DNA of 24,913 nt from positions 1 to 24,913 of the forward strand of contig JAPOXB010000176.1 in assembly GCA_026707335.1 (NCBI GenBank). Direction: 5' to 3'. Positions 1 through 7,132 of this stretch are shown in pieces. A program made the translations under genes and the position numbers. The number at the start of each line of letters is the position of its first letter. Position 1 is the stretch's first letter. The notes below the pieces were generated by a model. That model saw nothing but the letters and a program-made list of their open reading frames with translations. It was not told the origin of the DNA and did not search any database. Source of the DNA: Chloroflexota bacterium (lineage in GTDB: Bacteria > Chloroflexota > Dehalococcoidia > Bin125).

Positions 1-16
1 CACCGACTTTGAGAAA

Positions 17-1513
17 GTTTCAATCCTCTCCCGACCCGCAGGCCGGGAGCTACCGGGCACCTGAGGCCCTCTTCCGCCGGCTGGAGGAAGAGTTTCAATC
101 CTCTCCCGACCCGCAGGCCGGGAGCTACTCGATGAGCGCGTGGCTCTCCCGCACGCTTTCGATGTTTCAATCCTCTCCCGACCCGCAGGCCGGGAGCTAC
201 TAAACGCGCCGTTCGCCGCCGCCACTCCCGTCCGGGTTTCAATCCTCTCCCGACCCGCAGGCCGGGAGCTACTCCACGAGCGCATCGGTCTCTTCGCGGA
301 TCGTCGGATAGTTTCAATCCTCTCCCGACCCGCAGGCCGGGAGCTACGGGGGACCGCGTTGACAACCACGCACGCGGTCGCATCCGTTTCAATCCTCTCC
401 CGACCCGCAGGCCGGGAGCTACTTTAGCTGTTTCTCGCTATAGGGCAGCCACTCCTTGTGTTTCAATCCTCTCCCGACCCGCAGGCCGGGAGCTACGCGG
501 GCGATCTGCGCCCTGATACGCGGGCGTTCCGTTTCAATCCTCTCCCGACCCGCAGGCCGGGAGCTACGTGAAGGGGCCGGTCCCATTGCAGAGACGGACC
601 TCGTTTCAATCCTCTCCCGACCCGCAGGCCGGGAGCTACCTGCACCCGCGGCGGCAGCGCCAAGGCGCTACAGGGTTTCAATCCTCTCCCGACCCGCAGG
701 CCGGGAGCTACTCGGCGATCTCCGTATCGCTCATGTTCGCGCTCCCTTGTTTCAATCCTCTCCCGACCCGCAGGCCGGGAGCTACTCTCCGTCCGCGTCG
801 ATGTAGTGCGTAGCATCGCCGTTTCAATCCTCTCCCGACCCGCAGGCCGGGAGCTACCCCACGATGCTCTTGACAAGCTGCCACGCTTCCTCGTTTCAAT
901 CCTCTCCCGACCCGCAGGCCGGGAGCTACCCAGTCGCCAAAGAATCGCCGCGAGGCGGGCTCATCGTTTCAATCCTCTCCCGACCCGCAGGCCGGGAGCT
1001 ACCTAGTCTCCATTGCGTTCCTCCTCCTCCTCGACGGGTTTCAATCCTCTCCCGACCCGCAGGCCGGGAGCTACCAGGATCGGGGGCTTGGATACCATGA
1101 GATCGGCGACGTTTCAATCCTCTCCCGACCCGCAGGCCGGGAGCTACACAAAGTCGGGCGAGCAGATCGTGGCGTCATCGATGTTTCAATCCTCTCCCGA
1201 CCCGCAGGCCGGGAGCTACGATGGGCTGGTGGCCGCGGCCGACGAGCTTGCGATTGTTTCAATCCTCTCCCGACCCGCAGGCCGGGAGCTACTCGACCTT
1301 ATTACCGACCTCCGCGTACTGGTCCAGGGTGTTTCAATCCTCTCCCGACCCGCAGGCCGGGAGCTACACCTTATTACCGACCTCCGCGTACTGGTCCACT
1401 GTGTTTCAATCCTCTCCCGACCCGCAGGCCGGGAGCTACTCTACGATGGCATCGACATGCTGGCTACGCGGGCGATGTTTCAATCCTCTCCCGACCCGCA
1501 GGCCGGGAGCTAC
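17..1513 (-). CRISPR. Type I-C CRISPR array, 21 repeats and 20 complete spacers, truncated at left edge
   Basis: A 37-nt repeat occurs 21 times with no difference that I can see, starting at 17, 92, 164, 236, 311, 386, 460, 531, 603, 675, 749, 821, 893, 966, 1038, 1111, 1183, 1256, 1331, 1403 and 1477. Spacers are 34-38 nt. Bases 1-16 are the end of a further spacer, so the array continues leftwards. Read on the minus strand the repeat starts GTAGCTCCCG, can form a CTCCCG/CGGGAG hairpin, and ends AGGATTGAAAC. The ATTGAAAC end fixes the transcription direction as right to left, away from cas2. The 11 nt after the hairpin match the handle length known for Cas5-processed type I-C crRNAs. Leader-proximal (newest) spacers are at the right. 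Spacers 1293-1330 and 1368-1402 are near-duplicates. Confidence 0.98.
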
Positions 1514-1691
1514 CTACGAAACCCTCACTTTGGGGGCGCGTACGCTCGATTATTGTCGATTCGGGTGCAGGCTGTCATGCTCGATGGCCCATCTGTGCCT
1601 CCCTTCCCCGGATATTCCTCCTCTACCGGCAAGAAAGTGCGCGAACATCCCGTGTCAGGGCGAGCGCCGAGGATTCGCGCAGCTCCCTGAC
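1514..1691 (-). promoter_or_regulatory. CRISPR leader
   Basis: These 178 bases lie between the cas2 stop codon and the first (newest) repeat and hold no plausible gene. Position and repeat orientation make this the leader where new spacers are inserted. It is not strongly AT-rich. The last leader bases before the repeat on the minus strand are GTAG, the same four bases that open the repeat. A promoter-like pair lies inside (see 1549-1578). Confidence 0.8.
1549..1578 (-). promoter_or_regulatory. Candidate pre-crRNA promoter in the leader
   Basis: On the minus strand ATGACA (1578-1573, 5 of 6 matches to TTGACA) is followed after 18 nt by AATAAT (1554-1549, 5 of 6 matches to TATAAT). Transcription would begin near 1542, about 30 nt before the first repeat, which is where a pre-crRNA start is expected. 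The match is to the general bacterial sigma-70 consensus; the host's own consensus is unknown. Confidence 0.5.
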
Positions 1692-1985
1692 TCAGAAGAC
1701 AAGCGTGCCCCGCTGATCGAACGGTGGTTGCGCACCAAACGTCAGGAGGTACCGGGCCAGCGGCTCCCGGAGGCGGTAGATCCGGATGCTGTCCACCGCC
1801 TCGTCCATCTCCGCGCGCAACCGCGCAACGAGCATCTCCATATCAGCGTCGCTCAGCACGCACTCGAACACGGACTTCTGGACGCGCTGGCCGTACGCCT
1901 CGCAGGCCTGGGCGACGCGACGCAGCCGCCTCCGGCCCGCAGCGTCGTCGTTGGCCACGTCGTACGCAATGAGGATCTCCATCAT
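1692..1985 (-). CDS. cas2: CRISPR-associated endonuclease Cas2
   Basis: A 97-residue protein of normal Cas2 length. It has the hallmark N-terminal strand with the metal-site aspartate (LIAYDV, Asp9), then GRRRLRRVAQACEAYGQRVQ and the SVFEC strand that are characteristic of Cas2. In the Cas1-Cas2 integrase it forms the central dimer that holds the prespacer and sets its length. Two ATG codons in a row open the frame; AAGGGCG just upstream can serve as ribosome binding site. It is the last gene of the cas operon, 19 nt after cas1 and directly before the leader. Product assignment is secure. Confidence 0.97.
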   Translation of the reverse strand: MMEILIAYDVANDDAAGRRRLRRVAQACEAYGQRVQKSVFECVLSDADMEMLVARLRAEMDEAVDSIRIYRLREPLARYLLTFGAQPPFDQRGTLVF

Positions 1986-2004
1986 GACCGCCCTTCTGGC
2001 CGCT

Positions 2005-3036
2005 TCAGCGCGCCAGATACGGGAGATAGTGCCGCAGGTCTCCCCGTAGATGGCGGGCGAGGAGTCGCGCCTGGACGTGTGGTATGAGCCCTACGGGGAT
2101 GTGCTCCTTGAGCAGCCGGTGGGGCACTATGCTCTCCTTCCGCCGCTCGTATTCCGCCAGGGTCGCACGCCGTCCCTGTTCGTTGAGGCTCACCGCACCT
2201 CCCGGCGTCTCGTCGAAGTGGTCAGCGCGAATCTGACGGCGGTTCACCAGGCGGAGCACGAGCCGGTCCGCGATCGCGGGCCGCAACTCTTCCATCAGGT
2301 CCAGCGCCAGGGCGGGACGCCCGGGGCGGAGCGCATGGAGGTAGCCTACCTGCGGATCGAGGCCGACGCCGTCAAGCGCCGCCTCGCACTCGGCGCGGAG
2401 CAGCGCGTAGCAGAACGACAGGAGCGCGTTCGCCCGGTCCCTCGAGGGACGCCGGGTACGCCCGTCCGGCGTGAAAGCGGCTCGATCGCCGCGGACCATT
2501 CCCCCGAATCCTCGGAAGTAGGCCCGCGCCGCGATGCCCTCGAGGCCGCGCAACACGTCCAGATCGGACGCGACGCGAATCTCGCCGAGGAGCGAGGCGA
2601 GGTTGTCGGCGACCGCCCGAAGCTCGGTTTCGTCGCCCGTTCCCGCGCTGTCGCGCGCCGAGCGCAGGGTGAGCGTGCGCGCGTTCTGCACCTTGCCGGC
2701 CACGTACTGCCTGGCGAGGGCCAGCGTCCGGTCGGAATCGTCGAGCGCTTCGTGCTGCGCCCTGCGGAGCAGGACGTTGCCGAGCGTGCGCCCGGTGAGG
2801 CGCGCACGGAAGCGCCCATGCCTGGTGAGCCAGACGACGCCCCGCCCGTCCTCGGCGCAGCGGTGAATCAGCGGGGTCGTGATCGTGACGCGGCCGAAGA
2901 CCACGATCGCCTGCAGGCGCACGAGGGGCAGCCGGGCGACCGTTTCATCCTCGACGATGACGCGCACGGTGCCGTGATCGAGACGAAGCACCGCTCCCTG
3001 CGTGGTGACGTAGAGGGTGTTGAGCAACTCATGCAT
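2005..3036 (-). CDS. cas1: CRISPR-associated integrase Cas1 (type I-C)
   Basis: A 343-residue Cas1, the catalytic subunit that inserts new spacers at the leader end of the array. The N-terminal beta domain is followed by the helical catalytic domain. The metal-binding residues fit Glu166 (in RGLEGIAARAYF), His234 (GYLHALRPGR) and Asp246 with Glu249 nearby (LALDLMEELRP). These motifs are typical of Cas1 from type I-C loci. The ATG start overlaps the end of cas4 by 8 nt, which suggests coupled translation, and cas2 follows 19 nt later. No truncation or missing key residue is seen, so adaptation should be functional, in line with the identical repeats. Confidence 0.97.
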   Translation of the reverse strand: MHELLNTLYVTTQGAVLRLDHGTVRVIVEDETVARLPLVRLQAIVVFGRVTITTPLIHRCAEDGRGVVWLTRHGRFRARLTGRTLGNVLLRRAQHEALDDSDRTLALARQYVAGKVQNARTLTLRSARDSAGTGDETELRAVADNLASLLGEIRVASDLDVLRGLEGIAARAYFRGFGGMVRGDRAAFTPDGRTRRPSRDRANALLSFCYALLRAECEAALDGVGLDPQVGYLHALRPGRPALALDLMEELRPAIADRLVLRLVNRRQIRADHFDETPGGAVSLNEQGRRATLAEYERRKESIVPHRLLKEHIPVGLIPHVQARLLARHLRGDLRHYLPYLAR

Positions 3037-3691
3037 CGTCGCCTACCGGACCCAACGGTCGGAAGAGCGAGCCCTGCATGCCGCGCAGGCGGTACGGCTG
3101 GGCGGCGACCTGGGGCAGGCAGGCGTTGACGAGCGAACACGGCGGACAGCGGGCATCGTCGACCGCCGGCGGCAGGCTCTGATCGCGGAGCTGCTCCCTG
3201 ATCTCCGCGACGAGCGCCACCGTCCGCTGCCGCAACGTGTCGGTCAGACGGATTCGATAGCGCCGCCGTTCGGCGTGCGAGTAGATCGCCCCCTCGGGAA
3301 TCTCGGTCCCGAGCATGTCCTCGAGGCAGAGGGCCTGCGCGCAGAGTTGTAGGTCGGCGTGCGGGGGCCGCCTGCGGCCGACCTTGTACTCGACCGGGAA
3401 GGGCGGCGCGTCCGGCCGCAACTCCACAACGTCCGCCTTGCCGCGCAGGCCGAGGCGCTCCGACCAGAGCGGCAGCCCGCGCAGCACGCGGACGCCGGGT
3501 CGGTTCTCCGTCTCGCCGCTGTCCACGCGCTCGTGGGAGATGCGTCCCCGGACGGTGAAGACGTTCTCCTCGAACGTCTGCTCGACGTGAATGAGCGCGC
3601 ACTGCCGGGGGCAATAGGAGAAGTGCTCGATGGCCGAGATCGGCACATCGAGCAACTCCTGCGCGTCCCATGGCGTGGCGGCTCCCTGCAC
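3029..3691 (-). CDS. cas4: CRISPR-associated exonuclease Cas4
   Basis: A 220-residue RecB-type nuclease with an iron-sulfur cluster. Four cysteines suited to cluster binding are visible: Cys27 (YCPRQC) and Cys182, Cys185 and Cys191 (CPPCSLVNAC). The nuclease core shows His53 (GRISHERVD), Asp87 (GKADVVEL), Glu101 and Lys103 (VEYKVGRRR). In type I-C systems Cas4 trims prespacers and selects for a correct PAM together with Cas1-Cas2. The start is GTG, with GGAGG 8 nt upstream. It follows cas7 by 19 nt and overlaps cas1 by 8 nt. The short tail after the last cysteine shows no recognisable domain. Confidence 0.95.
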   Translation of the reverse strand: MQGAATPWDAQELLDVPISAIEHFSYCPRQCALIHVEQTFEENVFTVRGRISHERVDSGETENRPGVRVLRGLPLWSERLGLRGKADVVELRPDAPPFPVEYKVGRRRPPHADLQLCAQALCLEDMLGTEIPEGAIYSHAERRRYRIRLTDTLRQRTVALVAEIREQLRDQSLPPAVDDARCPPCSLVNACLPQVAAQPYRLRGMQGSLFRPLGPVGDDA

Positions 3692-3710
3692 GGCGACGGC
3701 CTCCAGGAGG

Positions 3711-4607
3711 TCAGCCCACGAGCGTGGTGAGTGTCACGCCGGGGATGCCCTCGATGGGGCCGTCGGGAGGGCGCTCCACATCGTAATCGAAGAACGCCCG
3801 CGGCGCGTCGGTTGCGCTCTGGGGCGTACGGATGACGTCGAACAGACGATGCGCGGCGGCGTTACCGAGCTTGCTCTCGTGGCTGAGGACGTAGAGGCCC
3901 CGGCAGGCCATCTCGCCGCGCGAGGCGGAGCGGTCGACGTCCCACATCATCTCGAGGGCGTTCCAGAAGAGCGCGAGGTCCTGGCCGTCGACGCCCGTCT
4001 TCTCTGCGAAGTGGGGGTTGAAGAAGCCGTGCGCGCGGTACAGGCCGTATGGGACCGTGGACTTGCGGCCCATCGTTCCGAAGTTGGTCGCCTGCCCCTC
4101 GGCGTCCTCGCGGTTCACGTCTCGCTCGTTCTGGGCCGGGCCGACGATGCTCGAATCGAGCGGGACGATGGAATCGATGGAGCGGGCGAAGGTGAGCTGC
4201 ATCGGGCCACGCACCTGTCCCGCGTTGCGTTCGGTCATCGACATGACCGCGCCGAACATCCGCACGTCGTAGAACTCCTCGCACATCCATCTCTGCGCGT
4301 CGCTGACGGCGGGCGCCGCGTCCCCGTTGGCACGCTCGTCGAAGACCATCTTCCGGCGGTTCGTGAGGAACTGGCCGTGCTGGACGTACACCTTGAAGCG
4401 CCCTTGGCCGTGCGCCATGTCGACGAAGTCGCGCACCTTGCGCTTGATCGCGACATCCGTCACGAGCCCCTGCATGGTCTCCGGATCGACGCGCGGCAGG
4501 TTGCCGGCGTCGGGATCGCCGTTGGGGTTGCCGTCGCGCACATCGAACAGCAGGACGAAGTCGTGGCGGCGGCTGACGTCGGTGGGTGCGCTTGTGGTGC
4601 TGGTCAT
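3711..4607 (-). CDS. cas7: Cascade backbone subunit Cas7 (Csd2, type I-C)
   Basis: A 298-residue Cas7 of the Csd2 family. Several copies line the crRNA guide and form the filament of the type I-C interference complex. The N-terminal RRM-like strand carries the family signature FDVRDGNPNGDPDAGNLPRVD (residues about 21-41), and is followed by VAIKRKVRDFV (52-62). Later family features are DVRMFGAVMS and a Gly-rich, basic segment around FGTMGRKSTVPYGLYRAHGF. The ATG overlaps the cas8c stop as ATGA, with AGGAG 8-9 nt upstream inside cas8c, so translation is coupled to the large or small subunit. Length is normal. Confidence 0.97.
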   Translation of the reverse strand: MTSTTSAPTDVSRRHDFVLLFDVRDGNPNGDPDAGNLPRVDPETMQGLVTDVAIKRKVRDFVDMAHGQGRFKVYVQHGQFLTNRRKMVFDERANGDAAPAVSDAQRWMCEEFYDVRMFGAVMSMTERNAGQVRGPMQLTFARSIDSIVPLDSSIVGPAQNERDVNREDAEGQATNFGTMGRKSTVPYGLYRAHGFFNPHFAEKTGVDGQDLALFWNALEMMWDVDRSASRGEMACRGLYVLSHESKLGNAAAHRLFDVIRTPQSATDAPRAFFDYDVERPPDGPIEGIPGVTLTTLVG

Positions 4608-5041
4608 GACTGGTGCTCCTGTCCGGTATCAGTCTTCGGGTCTTCGACGCCTGGCTCGGCTTCACGCGACGCCCGGCGGCTCGCCATCTCGGCCCTGCCA
4701 TGAGCGCGCTGGTGGTAGTAGCCGAGCGAGAACAGCGCTTGTTCCTTGAGCGCGAGCGTCGCCGGCCAGTCGCCGATCCGCGCCATGACTTCCTCAAGGC
4801 GGCGCTGGAGATTGACGTAGGCGCCCGGGCGGTCGCGCTCCAACCTTGCGAGATGGGGCTGCGCCCCACGCAGCAGAGCGCCGAAGACGACGGCGGGGGT
4901 CGACGACGCCGCGCCGTAGTAGCGGTCGACGATGGTGGCGTTCACGCCCGGAAGGGCCGCCCGCTGCACCTCCTCGATGACGGCAAGCAGGCGGCCGCAG
5001 TGGTAGGCGGGCGACGGGTGTTCGGTCTCAAGGGCAACCAT
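4604..5041 (-). CDS. cas11c: Internal small subunit Cas11c translated from within cas8c
   Basis: In type I-C systems the small subunit Cas11 is known to be made from an internal start inside cas8c rather than from its own gene. Here Met444 of Cas8c is preceded by a strong Shine-Dalgarno AAGGAG (5053-5048) with 6 nt spacing, encoded by the Lys-Glu codons of SPKENYM. In-frame translation would give 145 residues, MVALETEHPSPAYHC to the shared C terminus, rich in helices and of the size expected for Cas11c. Two copies normally sit along the Cas7 filament and stabilise the displaced DNA strand. The start site is seen in the sequence; use of it is inference from related systems. Confidence 0.75.
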   Translation of the reverse strand: MVALETEHPSPAYHCGRLLAVIEEVQRAALPGVNATIVDRYYGAASSTPAVVFGALLRGAQPHLARLERDRPGAYVNLQRRLEEVMARIGDWPATLALKEQALFSLGYYHQRAHGRAEMASRRASREAEPGVEDPKTDTGQEHQS

Positions 5042-6370
5042 GTAGTTCTCCTTCGGCGAGGTTGTCTCACGGCTCAGCAGAACGAGCTTGATAAGCGCGG
5101 CCCTGGGGCGGGTGACCCCCTGCTCCGCGCGGCAGCGACGAACGGCCTGGAAGGCGAGTTCCAGCGGCAGCGGCGTAGCCGAGAGCGCGGCCCGGAACAA
5201 CGAACGAGGCGTCGTGACCGGGAGGTCACGGCGCGCATCCCGCACCGTCGAGGCGGCGAGCTGGAAGAGACTCAGGGGACGAGGATGCGTGCCCTCGGGG
5301 TCCTCGTCCCGCGGGTCGGAGATCCGCTGCAGCCTGAACCACCGCGCGACGCTGTCCTCGACGCTCCCAACGGTCGTATCGATCCAGTCCCGGATGACCG
5401 CCCGGCCCCCGCTCGCCGAGAGCGAGGCAGCGTAGAACGCCGTCTCGTCCTCGATCGTCGCTTGGCGCCCCCGTCGCGGAGAATCGATCAGCGACTGTAC
5501 CTGTGAGGGGTCGGGTTGCCGCATGTGGCTGCCGAAGTCGAATGCAACACGCTCGCGCGTCCAGAAGGCGAAGGTCGTGTCTGCTACGGTGAGGCTGGTG
5601 CGCTCATCGGCCAGCAGGCTGTTCAGAGCGCGCGTGAACGACTCCCCGCACTCCCGACAGGTGGGCGCAATCCTGGACGCCTCCAGTCCGTACGACTCGA
5701 ACGCCGAGGCGTTGGCGGAGATGATCGACGTGCCCGAGGACTGGCCGCCACGAATGCCTTTGACTTTCGCCTGTAAGCGATCGAGCACGGGCTTCGACTC
5801 GCCGCACGCAAGGCACTGACTCCTCGGTGCGGCGTCCGGGGTGTTCGACGCGAGCCAGAACGCCTGCACCGGTGGCAAGTCGATCGGACGCTGGCGCTCG
5901 CCATCCTCCAGCGTCACCTCGAAGGTGACCTTGAGCCCGTAGTCCCACTCGTCTCCGAGAATCAGTTGGTCGGCGCCGCCGCGCTCGTAGAAGCGCTTCA
6001 CGGCAAGCACTGCGGGCTCCTCGGTCGTGACCGCGCAGCGGTCGAGGAGCTCACGGTACTGGGCGTGCGCTTGGTCGACGCGCCCCTGCTTCGCGGGATC
6101 GCGCGCGCGCCCGAATGTGTATTCGCCGTTGTCGGCAAGCAGTAGCGGCTTGATACCAGCCGCACGTTGCACTTCCGGCGCAGCCATATCGAGGCCGCGC
6201 TTCCCGCGCGTGGTACTCGGGTCGATACGCGAAATCGGGTGCGGCGACAACACACGACCGTCCGAATCGAGCATGATGATCCAAGCAACAGGCGTGCTCG
6301 CATAGAGCGGGGGGAGCTGATCCTCAAGCCGCTCGTCAGCGTACTCCTTCAGCTTGCTGAGCAGCGTCAC
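4604..6370 (-). CDS. cas8c: Cascade large subunit Cas8c (Csd1)
   Basis: A 588-residue Cas8c, the subunit that reads the PAM and starts target unwinding. The N terminus (LLSKLKEYADERL, then VAWIIMLDSDGRV) is typical of Csd1. Two CxxC pairs, Cys186/Cys189 (CLACGES) and Cys238/Cys241 (CRECGES), form a likely zinc site. The C-terminal part (from about residue 440, with NATIVDRYYGAASSTPAVVFGALL) is the conserved helical region that is also made as a separate small subunit. The start is GTG and overlaps the cas5 stop as GTGA; the upstream GGGGGT is only a fair ribosome binding site. Its stop overlaps the cas7 start by 4 nt. Confidence 0.95.
   Translation of the reverse strand: MTLLSKLKEYADERLEDQLPPLYASTPVAWIIMLDSDGRVLSPHPISRIDPSTTRGKRGLDMAAPEVQRAAGIKPLLLADNGEYTFGRARDPAKQGRVDQAHAQYRELLDRCAVTTEEPAVLAVKRFYERGGADQLILGDEWDYGLKVTFEVTLEDGERQRPIDLPPVQAFWLASNTPDAAPRSQCLACGESKPVLDRLQAKVKGIRGGQSSGTSIISANASAFESYGLEASRIAPTCRECGESFTRALNSLLADERTSLTVADTTFAFWTRERVAFDFGSHMRQPDPSQVQSLIDSPRRGRQATIEDETAFYAASLSASGGRAVIRDWIDTTVGSVEDSVARWFRLQRISDPRDEDPEGTHPRPLSLFQLAASTVRDARRDLPVTTPRSLFRAALSATPLPLELAFQAVRRCRAEQGVTRPRAALIKLVLLSRETTSPKENYMVALETEHPSPAYHCGRLLAVIEEVQRAALPGVNATIVDRYYGAASSTPAVVFGALLRGAQPHLARLERDRPGAYVNLQRRLEEVMARIGDWPATLALKEQALFSLGYYHQRAHGRAEMASRRASREAEPGVEDPKTDTGQEHQS
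5048..5053 (-). promoter_or_regulatory. Internal ribosome binding site for Cas11c
   Basis: AAGGAG on the minus strand, 6 nt before ATG at 5041-5039. It is stronger than the site ahead of the cas8c GTG start, which suggests that more small than large subunit is made, in agreement with a complex that needs two Cas11 per Cas8. Confidence 0.7.
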
Positions 6371-7026
6371 GCGACCCCCGTGAGACGATCCGGGACGCGC
6401 AGCACGCCGCGGTCGAGCGAGGCGTCGAAGAACATGGGCGTGCCGTGGCCGCTGCCATCGGGGTCGTAGTCGATGTCGAGCAGCATCAGGCTGAGGTCCT
6501 CTGTACGTTCAATCGGCGCATCGCCAGGCTCCGGCTCGCCGAACGAGGCACTGAATTCGCGGCATCCGAGGTACGGTGTGGCGAAGCACTGGCCCCGCGC
6601 GACGCGGCGGCGGAACTGGTCCCGGTACTTCGCGATGTCGTCGGTGACGCCGTCCTGGAGCACGAGCTGCGCTCGCACGACGTAGGCCACATCGCGCAGG
6701 GCGAGCGTGTGTCGCTGGGCGCGGCTGCGCCGGTCGGCGGCATCGTACCCGCCTCCGTTCCGCGCCCAGCCGCGCGCCGTGCGCTCGCTCTGCCGGTCGT
6801 TGATCTCGTTCCGCAGGATGGATGTGTACGCGACCGGGTTGAGGACGTGAATCTCCTCGATACGCCAGGTGACCTGCGGCTTCCAGAAGATCGCCTCCAG
6901 AGCGCCGCGGGCGGCGGATGGCGTCATGACCGGATAGGTGACGCGCTCGACCTTCATCTCGGGTCGAGTGAAGCAAGCGTACTCGCCCCACAGCTTGACC
7001 TCCAGTGGCGGCAGACCACGGACCAT
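6367..7026 (-). CDS. cas5: Cas5 (Cas5d/Cas5c), crRNA-processing subunit
   Basis: A 219-residue type I-C Cas5. In this subtype Cas5 replaces Cas6: it cuts pre-crRNA just after the repeat hairpin and then caps the 11-nt 5' handle. Family features are EVKLWGEYACFTRPEMKVERVTYP at the N terminus, PSAARGALEAIFWKP (37-50), LNPVAYTSILRNEI, and the GQCFATPYLGCREF segment (145-158). The catalytic triad known from Bacillus halodurans Cas5d is Tyr46, Lys116, His117; by my alignment the matching residues are Phe47, Lys133 and Tyr134, so two of three differ. ATG start with GAGGAG upstream. It follows cas3 after 106 nt and overlaps cas8c by 4 nt. Confidence 0.95.
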   Translation of the reverse strand: MVRGLPPLEVKLWGEYACFTRPEMKVERVTYPVMTPSAARGALEAIFWKPQVTWRIEEIHVLNPVAYTSILRNEINDRQSERTARGWARNGGGYDAADRRSRAQRHTLALRDVAYVVRAQLVLQDGVTDDIAKYRDQFRRRVARGQCFATPYLGCREFSASFGEPEPGDAPIERTEDLSLMLLDIDYDPDGSGHGTPMFFDASLDRGVLRVPDRLTGVA

Positions 7027-7132
7027 GGATCACTCCTCGGCTGGGTGTCGCGAGCGGTACCCGCTGACGTGACGGGGCCCTCGATAAGCATGAAAGGACA
7101 CTGCGGCCAGGTCAACGCCGGACGACGTGACC

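Noticed and set aside
17..1513. Self-targeting spacers
   Set aside because: I compared several spacers by eye with the conjugation and IS regions and saw no match; a full search on both strands was not possible.
140..1690. Open frames across the CRISPR array
   Set aside because: They only translate the repeat over and over (for example FQSSPDPQAGSY, VSILSRPAGREL); the repeat has no stop codon in these frames.
4613..5506. Plus-strand frame inside cas8c
   Set aside because: Antisense to a securely identified cas gene, with no ribosome binding site or motif.
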